A DNA stretch of 64,000 bases from Cohnella algarum (GTDB lineage Bacteria > Bacillota > Bacilli > Paenibacillales > Paenibacillaceae), in the NCBI RefSeq assembly GCF_016937515.1, contig NZ_JAFHKM010000002.1:1979001-2043000 (forward strand), written 5' to 3'. Below, piece by piece: positions 10,461 to 20,500 of this stretch (positions within the stretch are counted from its first letter, which is position 1; each line of letters opens with the position of its first letter). A model generated the notes under the pieces. That model did not search any database. It saw only the letters and a list, made by a program, of their open reading frames with translations, and was not told the origin of the DNA. The position numbers and the translations under genes were made by a program.

Positions 10461-10973
10461 ATGGAGCAAAATCAACCGCAATCCGCGCCGGAGAAAAAGA
10501 AGCTGGCGCTGAATATCGTAAGCAATGCCAAGCAGCATAAAGGCTTCGGCGCGGGAAGCATCGACCTGAGCCAAATGTCCCCCGTTATTATCGACCAGGG
10601 CGAAGCATACCTCGATATGGGAGCGATGCATGCCAAGAGCAAGGTGGAAAAGGGAATTAAATTTTCCCCGGACAAGGAAACCGTGCCGAACGGGCGCCAG
10701 GCCTGGATCGTATGGGTGGCGGTCGATCACGATGCGGAAGGCGGCTACTACGCCGGCGTAACCTCTTGCGAGATGCTGATCGATACGGAGGCTCGGCGCG
10801 GATGGAAAATCCTTCCGGACCACGTGAACCGGATGGATGCCGCTCTCAAGCGCAAATATATGCTCGACAACCTCGGGCCGGAAGAGAAGGCGCTGCTGCG
10901 AGGTTTGCTGCAGGAACATAACGCGGAATGGTGGAATCATTCTCCGCAGCAGTTGAAGGATCTTCTCGCTTGA
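10461..10973 (+). CDS. ywhD: YwhD family protein
   Basis: A 170-residue soluble protein resembling B. subtilis YwhD in length and in the N-terminal HKGFGAGSIDLSQMSPVIID stretch (residues about 26-45). The family has no established biochemical role. The ATG at 10461 follows GGAGG by 8 nt; an in-frame upstream ATG at 10446 has no site. In B. subtilis ywhD sits beside pbpG and speE-speB; here those genes lie 10 kb further on, beyond an insertion. Confidence 0.8.
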   Translation: MEQNQPQSAPEKKKLALNIVSNAKQHKGFGAGSIDLSQMSPVIIDQGEAYLDMGAMHAKSKVEKGIKFSPDKETVPNGRQAWIVWVAVDHDAEGGYYAGVTSCEMLIDTEARRGWKILPDHVNRMDAALKRKYMLDNLGPEEKALLRGLLQEHNAEWWNHSPQQLKDLLA

Positions 10974-11047
10974 TTTGAATTGCCGCTTGTGAGGGAGGAG
11001 GTCGGTTCGAGACTTCAGCGGGGCGCAACTGTATGGCGAGCGGCAAG

Positions 11048-11072
11048 GTGGCGCACTGGGTGCGCTACTTTT
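11048..11072 (+). terminator. Intrinsic terminator after ywhD
   Basis: GTGGCGCA and TGCGCTAC form an 8-bp stem (one G-U) with loop CTGGG, followed by TTTT. Confidence 0.55.
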
Positions 11073-11335
11073 ACAATAACAAACTGCAGACGAATGGACA
11101 GCCTCTAATTGTAACTGGGAACATTTTCATCGATATGCGCATCGTAGGGCCGAAAGAATTTCCCCCAGTTCCTTGGCCGCGCACACATACCTGTCCGGCA
11201 CTTCGGCCAGCTATGGCTAGGAGCCGATCGGCAGCGGTTCTACCTTGGAGTCCAAAGACTCACTCGTATCAACGATGGAACGGTTACGATCGATTCGAGC
11301 AAGGATGCCCTCCACAGCGAGAACGACGAGTAGAA

Positions 11336-11665
11336 ATGTACCGGATCGAGGAGATCTTATCTGGTTGCAATTTTACCGAAATCCAGTCATAAACAAGCCG
11401 GGAAGTGCCCCGCTTTTGTTGTTTCTCCTGCTGCCTATAACGGCAAGGTGGGGCTTTCTCTTCTTTGTCCGGTAAGCTCAAGGATAAGGGGCTGTCCATT
11501 CGAGGTCGCCATTCCACGGAGTCTGCCTGTAAAAGGAGTAATCCTCACTGATCAGGTGAAAAGCATTGACTGGCAAACCCGACAGGCAGTTTTTAGGTAC
11601 CTGATGAGACACTGGTTGAGGTTATATTCAAAATGGATTTGAGACCCTTGATTGCCATCCCTGTA
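11336..11665 (+). pseudogene. Decayed mazF/pemK-type toxin gene
   Basis: Three frames in succession spell a MazF/PemK-type endoribonuclease: VPDRGDLIWLQF (11338-11373), then AGKCPAFVVSPAAYNGKVGL and CPFEVAIPRSLPVKGVILTD with QVKSIDWQTRQAVF (about 11400-11590), then VPDETLVEVIFKMDL (11594-11640). Two one-base losses (near 11374 and 11592) are needed to join them, and the end runs into relic DNA. A stop at 11331-11333 just before the ATG closes a short upstream frame (from 11148, ending DGTVTIDSSKDALHSENDE) in the place where an antitoxin gene would be, but I do not recognise it. Probably a dead toxin-antitoxin remnant. Confidence 0.75.
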
Positions 11666-12110
11666 GTACTGCTTTGCTTTGGCCCTTGGAACAATCGAAG
11701 CAGCATCCCTTGACTTGTTTTGTTGCTTCTTCATCAACCGGCGCCTATTCACACGTTCTTGCATCCGCTCAGTGGGGGAGACGACTGCAAAACGTTTCAA
11801 ATACCGCGCGACGAGGAACCGATACAGCATGTGGATACAGCGTTGAAATTACGATTCGAATTCCCCGATTCATGCCGCTCCGTCTCTCACCACCAGCCAT
11901 GTGTTCTCGTCGATCTTGTATCGCTCCGCAAGGAAGTCCCCGGGCCCTTCTCAGGAGTTCTCCCGGATGGCCCGGTGGCTGAGTACGTTTTATCCCAACA
12001 AAGGCTTGAGCCGGTGATACGCTGTCTTTGTAGGACGGGTCCTGGCTTGCGTCTCTTCCAGATGCGGACTTACTTTCCCGCGCCATTCAAACTGCATCCA
12101 ATTCCTACTC
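11555..12110 (-). pseudogene. Degenerate transposase-like remnant (possibly UPF0236/ISLre2 type)
   Basis: On the minus strand, broken frames contain FEWRGKVSPHLEETQARTRP (about 12090), AERYKIDENTWLVVRDGAA (about 11930-11880) and, in another frame, MLYRFLVARYLKRFAVVSPT (from 11830). The series DxxWLVxxDGA...YRFxxARxLKR resembles the catalytic part of UPF0236/ISLre2-like transposases. Several stops and shifts separate the pieces, so nothing functional remains. From 12111 to 12346 I see no gene, only AT-rich sequence ahead of the histidine kinase. Assignment is by memory of the family pattern and is tentative. Confidence 0.4.
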
Positions 12111-12346
12111 TTTCTGAGGAGCGAAGCGTTTGCCTTTGCCGACGTGAAATTCTCTTGTTAAGGGGCTGCCTATCCGATTTCACGGCGGCAGCAACCGGAA
12201 GGAGACGCACCCTCCAAAGTATAAATCGCTAAAAAAACGGAGGCCATCCCTAAGTCAATTTGATAATTTATGGGATAGCCCAATCTTGTGCGTTTCCGAG
12301 ATGTATAGCATAATTTTCATATATAACCGGCAGAGGACGGAATCGA

Positions 12347-13636
12347 ATGCAAACCGTGAACATCATCCTCGACTCGTACAGCGTGCTTATTACCTTAATT
12401 CTGATTCTCTATTTATGGACGAACGGCAAAACCGGCGAGAAATCCGGACGCTACTTTATGCTGATTTGTGTTTCCAACCTCGGAATGGTGCTTGGGGATA
12501 TCGGCAGCTGGGCTTTCGAAGGCATGGCGCAGCCATGGTACCCTTTTGCCCTCCGGTTCGGCACCGCTCTGAATTTTGCTTGCACCGCGCCGCTTCTCCT
12601 GACTTTTCTCGGGTACGTCATGGCGTTTCTTACCCCTAAGGTTGCTTTTAAGAAATACATCTGGAACGCTGCCTGCGTCCTCGCTGCCGTGCAGTTCTTG
12701 TTCAGCGTGCTGTCCTTATGGAACGGCATGTATTTCGATTTCTCCTCGGACAATCTCTATCGGCGCGGCGATTGGTTCTGGCTCTCCCAGCTCATTCCCT
12801 TTCTGATTTACGGAACTTCCACAACGCTCATCCTCCGGTACCGACGTTACCTGGATTCCAGAGACGTTCTGTTCCTGTTGAGCTATGTGGTATTGCCGCT
12901 GGTTGGGGAAGCGATTCAATTCGCCTACTACGGGATCGCGCTGACGGGACCGGCCGCGACCTTCTCCATCCTGCTTATCTTCATCAACATTCAATCGAAG
13001 CGGGAGCTGCTCTTAAAGCAGCAGGAGAAAGAGCTGGTGGAGGCCCGCATCGGCATTCTGATCAGCCAGATTCAGCCCCACTTTCTTTATAACACGCTGA
13101 CGGTCATCCGGCAGCTTTGCGATCTGGATCCGAAGCAGGCCAAGCAGGCGATCGGGGACTTCTCCTTGTTTCTGCGGGCCAATATGGGCGTTCTGGAGAG
13201 CAAAGCGCCGATCCCCTTCTCCCAGGAGTTGTCCCATGTGCAGTATTATTTGAATCTGGAGCAGCAGCGGTTCCGGGAGCGTCTGAGAGTGATTTATGAC
13301 ATCGGCCCCAAGGACTTCCAGATCCCCCCTCTGACCGTTCAACCCCTTGCGGAAAACGCGGTGCGTCACGGCATCATGAGGCGGGAGGAAGGAGGCGCGA
13401 TTACGATTCGTACGGAAGAAACGGATACCTCCTATCGGATAGTCATAATGGACGATGGAGTCGGGTTTGCGTCCCTGCCCGATCCCTCGGAGGGCGAGCA
13501 GCGCGTTGGGATTCGCAATGTGCGCAGACGACTGGAGGAGCTGTGCGGAGGAAGGCTGACGATCGACAGTATCCCGGGCCGAGGAACGACCGCTGCCATT
13601 ATTCTGCCGAAGGAAAAGGAAGGGAAACTCCAATGA
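12347..13636 (+). CDS. Membrane sensor histidine kinase, LytS/YesM type (His_kinase PF06580-like)
   Basis: A 429-residue kinase. Seven hydrophobic segments fill residues 1-220, giving a 7-TM sensor without an extracellular domain of size. A short helical linker (KRELLLKQQEKELVEARI) leads to the phosphoacceptor region ISQIQPHFLYNTL with His245, then the N box (PLAENAVRHGI) and G1 box (DDGVGF) and G2 (GIRNVRRRLE) of the ATPase. Its stop codon overlaps the ATG of the response regulator (ATGA), so the pair is translationally coupled. The signal is unknown; it lies directly upstream of the giant surface protein and may control it. Confidence 0.92.
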   Translation: MQTVNIILDSYSVLITLILILYLWTNGKTGEKSGRYFMLICVSNLGMVLGDIGSWAFEGMAQPWYPFALRFGTALNFACTAPLLLTFLGYVMAFLTPKVAFKKYIWNAACVLAAVQFLFSVLSLWNGMYFDFSSDNLYRRGDWFWLSQLIPFLIYGTSTTLILRYRRYLDSRDVLFLLSYVVLPLVGEAIQFAYYGIALTGPAATFSILLIFINIQSKRELLLKQQEKELVEARIGILISQIQPHFLYNTLTVIRQLCDLDPKQAKQAIGDFSLFLRANMGVLESKAPIPFSQELSHVQYYLNLEQQRFRERLRVIYDIGPKDFQIPPLTVQPLAENAVRHGIMRREEGGAITIRTEETDTSYRIVIMDDGVGFASLPDPSEGEQRVGIRNVRRRLEELCGGRLTIDSIPGRGTTAAIILPKEKEGKLQ

Positions 13637-14415
13637 ATTTCTTAATCGTGGATGACGAGCCGCTGGTTCTTGGGGATCTCGAGCAAGCGCTGAGGGAAGC
13701 GGTGCCGGATTGCGCCATTTATCCGTTTGCCACATCGGGCAAGGCGCTGGAGCAAGCGCGGTCCGTTCGGTTCGACGTGGCGTTTCTGGACATCGAGCTG
13801 GGCAGCTCCAGCGGGCTTGTACTTGCCAAGGAGTTAAAAGATATTCAGCCGGACGTTCCTATCATCTTCGTGACCAGCTATGCCAAATACGCGGTAGACG
13901 CCTTCCGGGTTCGGGCCACCGGATACCTGATGAAGCCTGTGCTCCAAGAGGACATTTTACGAGAGTTGACTTTTATTTACGAGGACTCGCTTCAAGCCAA
14001 AAGGAAAAAGGTGCAGGTGCAGACCTTCGGCGGCTTCGAGGTATTCGTGAACGGCAGGCCGCTCCAATTCAAGCGCGCCAAGGCCAAGGAGCTGCTCGCC
14101 TGCCTGATCGACCGGAGGGGGGCCAGCCTGACGACGGCGGAAGCCTGCGCGATTCTCTGGGAGGACGAGGCGGGCGATCCGGCGAAGCGCGATTACTTCC
14201 GAACCATCGTCAAGGACTTGAAGGAATCCTTGCAGCAGGAGAATATCTCGTCTGTTTTACGCAAGTGGCATGGGCGCCTCTCCATCGATCCCGAGCAATT
14301 GGACTGCGACAGCTACCGGTTCCTGGATGGAGATCCGCAGGCGGTCAACGGCTATCGCCACGATTATTTGCCTAGCTATAGCTGGGCGGAATTTGCCGTC
14401 ACCAGGTTTGAATAG
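13633..14415 (+). CDS. Response regulator with SARP/OmpR-like DNA-binding domain
   Basis: A 260-residue regulator. Residues 1-120 form a receiver domain with acidic pocket DDE (7-9), phospho-acceptor Asp53 (AFLDIELG), Thr/Ser-equivalent FVTSYAKYAVDAF and Lys in YLMKPV. From about residue 133 (VQVQTFGGFEVFVNGRPLQFKRAKAKELL) comes a winged-helix typical of SARP/transcriptional activator proteins rather than the LytTR domain usually partnered with LytS-type kinases. It is the cognate partner of the upstream kinase (4-nt overlap). Likely targets include the adjacent surface-protein gene 90 nt downstream (inference). Confidence 0.9.
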   Translation: MNFLIVDDEPLVLGDLEQALREAVPDCAIYPFATSGKALEQARSVRFDVAFLDIELGSSSGLVLAKELKDIQPDVPIIFVTSYAKYAVDAFRVRATGYLMKPVLQEDILRELTFIYEDSLQAKRKKVQVQTFGGFEVFVNGRPLQFKRAKAKELLACLIDRRGASLTTAEACAILWEDEAGDPAKRDYFRTIVKDLKESLQQENISSVLRKWHGRLSIDPEQLDCDSYRFLDGDPQAVNGYRHDYLPSYSWAEFAVTRFE

Positions 14416-14505
14416 AAAGGCCATGCAGGAGCATGCCACGGTTTTGCAACGCTCTGATTCTTATACTAATTTAGAAGATTCAGAGGTCTGGTGAGGTGGG
14501 CAGAG

Positions 14506-17500
14506 ATGAGGGAAAGCAGAATAAAGGGTTACCGCTCCATTATCGTCTATGCGTTGATCGCGGTAATGGTTTGTACGGGTTGGCCGTCCGTCGGGCATGC
14601 AGCTTCTTTTACGGTTGATAGTGCACGAGGGAAGATAGCTGCAGGAGCCCTCCATAGCGTGGCTTTGAAATCTGACGGATCTGTGGTGGCTTGGGGAAAT
14701 AATAGTAATGGTCAGTGTAATGTTCCGTCCGGATTAACAGGAGCAGTGGATGTAGTTGCAGGAAACGGTCATAATCTAGCCTTAAAATCAGACGGAACAG
14801 TGGCGGCCTGGGGATATAATGGTGATGGTCAGAGTAATGTCCCGTCCGGATTAACCGGTGTGAAGGCTATAGCTGCAGGAACCCTTCATAGTCTGATCTT
14901 AAAATCAGACGAAACAGTGGTCGCCTGGGGACATAATGGTTATGGTCAGAGTAATGTCCCGTCCGGATTAACCGGTGTGGCGGCTATAGCTGCGGGATAT
15001 TTTCATAGTCTGGCCTTAAAATCAGACGGAACGGTAGTGGCCTGGGGAGCTAATGAACCGAGTAATGTCCCTTCCGGATTAACCGGCGTGGTGGCTATAG
15101 CTGCAGGAGACTTTCATAGTCTGGCCTTAAAATCAGACGGAACGGTGGTGGCCTGGGGAGATAACCTATATGGCCAGAGCGTTGTCCCGTCCGGGTTAAC
15201 CGGCGTGGTGGCTATAGCTGCGGGATATTCTCATAGTCTGGCCTTAAAATCAGACGGAACGGTGGTGGCCTGGGGATATAACAGCTATGGCCAAAGCAAT
15301 GTCCCGGCCGGATTAACCGGCGTGGTGGCTATAGCTGCAGGCAGCTATCATAGTCTGGCCTTAAAATCAGACGGAACGGTGGTCGCCTGGGGATATAACA
15401 ACTATGGTCAAAGCAATGTCCCGGCCGGGTTGAATCTGCTGACCCAAGTGCCGGTTAGCAATGATCATTCTTTCACTATTAATCAGAATACCACCGGAAC
15501 CGGTACTTTAACCGCTACGGATGCCGACGGAGACCCGTTGACTTACTTGCTTGTCAGTCCGCCAAGCAAGGGAATCGCATCCGTGTCCAACTCGGGTTCT
15601 TATACCTACACGCCATATTGGGATGTGACCGGAATCGATACGTTTCAGTATCAGGTGAACGATGGAACGGTCAGTTCGAATGTGGCCACCGTAACGGTGA
15701 ACATTCTATCGAATAACGCGGATTTAAGCAGCCTGACGATTAGCAAAGGTACGCTTAGCCCGGCTTTCTCATCGGACCAAGTAAATTACTCGGTGAGTGT
15801 GCTCTATGAGGTAGATCAATTGACCATTTCGCCGATGGTAGAGGATAGCACGGCGACGCTAAAAATTAATTCGGCTTCGACAGTCAGCGGCATTGGCAAG
15901 ACAGTGGATCTGAATGTGGGGAGTAACGAGATTCTGGTGGAGGTTACCTCCCAGGCCGGGACGCAGAAAACGTATACGGTCTTGGTAACCCGAGCGCCGC
16001 AGTCCAGCAACTCGGACCTGAGCAACTTGACGATTAGTCAGGGAACGTTGTCGCCATCGTTCTCGTCCGGTACGACCGAGTACACCGCGAGCGTGGGGAA
16101 CGAAATAACCAGCTTGGAGATTACGCCGACGGTGGCGGACGGCACGGCGACGTTGCAAGTGAACACGGCGGATGCGACCAGCGGGAGCGCCAGGATGGTA
16201 AATCTCGATGTAGGAGACAACGAGATCGTAGTGGACGTTACGGCGCAGAATGGCGCGACGAAGACGTACAAGGTGACGGTAACCCGGGCGAAGTCGAGCA
16301 ATGCGGACCTGAGCAACTTGACGATTAGTCAGGGAACGTTGTCGCCATCGTTCTCGTCCGGTACGACCGAGTACACTGCGAGCGTGGGGAACGAAATAAC
16401 CAGCTTGGAGATTACGCCGACGGTGGCGGACGGCACGGCGACGTTGCAAGTGAACACGGCGGATGCGACCAGCGGGAGCGCCAGGACAGTAAGCCTGAAC
16501 GTTGGGGACAACGAGATCTTGGTGGACGTTACGGCGCAGAATGGCGCGACGAAGACGTACAAGGTGACGGTAACCCGGGCGAAGTCGAGCAATGCGGACC
16601 TGAGCAACTTGACGATAAGCGAGGGTACGCTTTCTCCGTCGTTCTCCGCCGACACGACCGAGTACACCGCAAGCGTTGGGAACGAAATAACCAGCTTGGA
16701 GATTACGCCGACGGTGGCAGACGGCACGGCGACGTTGCAAGTGAACACGGCGGATGCGACCAGCGGGAGCGCCAGGATGGTAAATCTCGATGTAGGAGAC
16801 AACGAGATCGTAGTGGACGTTACGGCGCAGAATGGCGCGACGAAGACGTACAAGGTGACGGTAACCCGGGCGAAGTCGAGCAATGCGGACCTGAGCAACT
16901 TGACGATTAGTCAGGGAACGTTGTCGCCATCGTTCTCGTCCGGTACGACCGAGTACACTGCGAGCGTGGGGAACGAAATAACCAGCTTGGAGATTACGCC
17001 AACGGTGGCGGACGGCACGGCGACGTTGCAAGTGAACACGGCGGATGCGACCAGCGGGAGCGCCAGGACAGTAAGCCTGAACGTTGGGGACAACGAGATC
17101 TTGGTGGACGTTACGGCGCAGAATGGCGCGACGAAGACGTACAAGGTGACGGTAACCCGAGCGGAGTCGAGCAACGCCGACTTGAGCAACTTGACGATTA
17201 GTCAGGGAACGTTGTCGCCATCGTTCTCCGCCGACAAAACCGAGTACACCGCAAGCGTGGGGAACGAAATAACCAGCTTGGAGATTACGCCGACGGTGGC
17301 GGACGGCACGGCGACGTTGCAAGTGAACACGGCGGATGCGACCAGCGGGAGCGCCAGGATGGTAAGCCTGAACGTTGGGGACAACGAGATCGTAGTGGAC
17401 GTTACGGCGCAGAATGGCGCGACGAAAACGTACAAGGTGACGGTAACCCGGGCGAAGTCGAGCAATGCGGACCTGAGCAACTTGACGATAAGCGAGGGTA

Positions 17501-20500
17501 CGCTTTCTCCGTCGTTCTCCGCCGACACAACCGAGTACACCGCAAGCGTGGGGAACGAAATAACCAGCTTGGAGATTACGCCGACGGTGGCAGACGGCAC
17601 GGCGACGTTGCAAGTGAACACGGCGGATGCGACCAGCGGGAGCGCCAGGATGGTAAATCTCGATGTAGGAGACAACGAGATCGTAGTGGACGTTACGGCG
17701 CAGAATGGCGCGACGAAGACGTACAAGGTGACGGTAACCCGGGCGAAGTCGAGCAATGCGGACCTGAGCAACTTGACGATTAGTCAGGGAACGTTGTCGC
17801 CATCGTTCTCGTCCGGTACGACCGAGTACACTGCGAGCGTGGGGAACGAAATAACCAGCTTGGAGATTACGCCGACGGTGGCGGACGGCACGGCGACGTT
17901 GCAAGTGAACACGGCGGATGCGACCAGCGGGAGCGCCAGGACAGTAAGCCTGAACGTTGGGGACAACGAGATCTTGGTGGACGTTACGGCGCAGAATGGC
18001 GCGACGAAGACGTACAAGGTGACGGTAACCCGAGCGGAGTCGATCAACGCCGACTTGAGCAACTTGACGATTAGTCAGGGAACGTTGTCGCCATCGTTCT
18101 CCGCCGACACAACCGAGTACACCGCAAGCGTGGGGAACGAAATAACCAGCTTGGAGATTACGCCGACGGTGGCGGACGGCACGGCGACGTTGCAAGTGAA
18201 CACGGCGGATGCGACCAGCGGGAGCGCCAGGATGGTAAGCCTGAACGTTGGGGACAACGAGATCGTAGTGGACGTTACGGCGCAGAATGGCGCGACGAAA
18301 ACGTACAAGGTGACGGTAACCCGGTTAGGACTGTCCGATGAGGAAGCGGTCATGGAAGCCCAAAAGGCCTTGGAAGTCGGCTTTGCGGAGGGTGATAGTT
18401 CGGGCGCGGTCACCAAGAACGTGATATTGCCCATGGGCGGCTTAAATGAAACCGCGATTAGCTGGACCTCCGACAAGCCGAATGTGATCGCTCCGGATGG
18501 AACCGTGACCCGTCCGAAATATTCTGCTGGCGATTCTGCTGTGGTTCTGACAGCCTTAATTGCCAAGAACGGCATCACGGACACCAAGACATTTACCCTG
18601 ACGGTGAAGGCGACAGAAGCCCAATTCTATACCCTAACGGTCGAGAACGGAACGGGGAGCGGCAGCTATGAAGAAGGGGTAGAGGTAGCCATTGTGGCGG
18701 ACGCGCCGCCAGAAGGCAAGGAATTTGACAAGTGGATCGGAGGAGACGGGGGTGTCTTGGCCGACGCTACCAGCAGCAGCACGACATTCACCATGCCGGC
18801 AGACGCTGCTACGGTCACGGCTACTTACAAGATAATGGCACCGGCGCTGATGCCTAGCATTGAGTTGAGTCAGACGGATAACCACGACTTTGGCTCCGTC
18901 ATCGAAGGATACTCGCCTCGGACGCCGTTCACCGTTCTGGTCAACAATACGGGCACCGGGGCGACCGGCGATTTGACAGTTGAGCTAGGCGGAAGCGATG
19001 CGAGCGCGTTTGCGTTATCGAAGACGACTATCGGCAGCATCGGAGCTAGCGGCAGCGACAACTTTACGGTCGTTCCGAACAATCACCTGCTTGCGGGAAG
19101 CTTTTCGGCGACGGTCGCTGTCTACGGCGATAACGTCGCGCCTCAGAGATTCACCGTCAGCTTTACCGTGACGACGACCCCGCCGGAAATCCCGACAGCC
19201 CCGGCGAACGTATCCAGCGTCGCGGGAGACGGACAGGTAACTCTGAATTGGGAAGCCGTAACGGGTGCGGATCATTACTCGGTGTACCAATATGAAGGAA
19301 CGGCGGCTCCGACGGATGAAACCGATTGGAATCTCGTGCAGGCGAGCGTAACGTCGGCGACGTACACCGTAACGAACTTAACGAACGGGACGAGTTATGC
19401 ATTCGCGGTTAAAGCGATCGGCGCAGGAGGAACGAGCGGGTTCTCGGCAGCGACGTTGTCGACTCCAACCGCTTCCTTGCCGCCTGCCCCGACAGCCCCC
19501 GCGAAATTAATCGGTGTCGCGGGAGACGGACAGGTGACTCTGAATTGGGAAGCCGTAACGGGTGCGGATCATTACTCGGTGTACCAATATGAAGGAACGG
19601 CGGCTCCGACGGATGAAACCGATTGGAATCTCGTGCAGGCGAGCGTAACGTCGGCGACGTACACCGTAACGAACTTAACGAACGGGACGAGTTATGCATT
19701 CGCGGTTAAAGCGATCGGCCCAGGAGGAACAAGCGGATTCTCCGAAGCGGCAACAGCGACCCTGGTAGCAACGGGCGGCAACGGTGTAGTCGGTGGGGGC
19801 GGTAACAGCCCAAGCCATGTGACTTCGGCGAATGGAGCCATCGCCATCCCGGTCGGAAGCTCCGGAGAAGTCGGCCTGAACGACGAAATTTCCATTCAGG
19901 TTCCTGTCGGCGCGGCGGAGCAAGAGCTTCGCATCACGATCGACGATCGATCGGTCGCGGATATCCCATCTTCGACGCAGGAAGCATTCGCAAGTTCAGT
20001 TTTCGAAGTCTTGAAGAACGTCGCAGGAGCCTTCAAGAAGCCGGTCAAGCTCTCGATCAAGTTCGATCCGGCCAAGGTCGGCAGCGACCGGAAGGCCTCC
20101 ATTCACTACTACGATGAAGAAAAGAAAACGTGGAGAGAAGTGGGAGGCACGGTTGACGGCGAATGGATCACGGTGGAGGTGGACCATTTCACCAAGTATG
20201 CCGTTCTGGCAATCGAAGCGAATAACAACGACGACGAAGAAACGGTTACCGAACCGATCCCATCCTTTACCGATATCGCCGGCCATTGGGGCGAGCAATC
20301 GATCGTTCGCGCGGCGACGTTGAAGCTGGTTAGCGGTTACCTCGACGGCACGTTCAAGCCGAATGCCCCGGTAACTCGCGCCGAATTTACCGTTATGCTG
20401 GCTAGCTCGCTGAAGCTGGACGGGACAGGCGTAGCTCTTGCCTTCAAAGACGAGGCCAAGATCGGCGCCTGGGCGAAACAAGCGGTAGCTCTCGCCGTGC

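Noticed and set aside
11487-12285. Terminal inverted repeats of an insertion sequence (GGGGCTGTCC / GGGATAGCCC)
   Set aside because: The match is short and imperfect and falls inside the mazF relic on the left side, so I cannot define an element with certainty.
15859-18195. A 778-codon open frame on the minus strand
   Set aside because: It is an antisense shadow of the 291-bp repeats of the surface-protein gene; it has no start signal and reads as Arg/His-rich nonsense.
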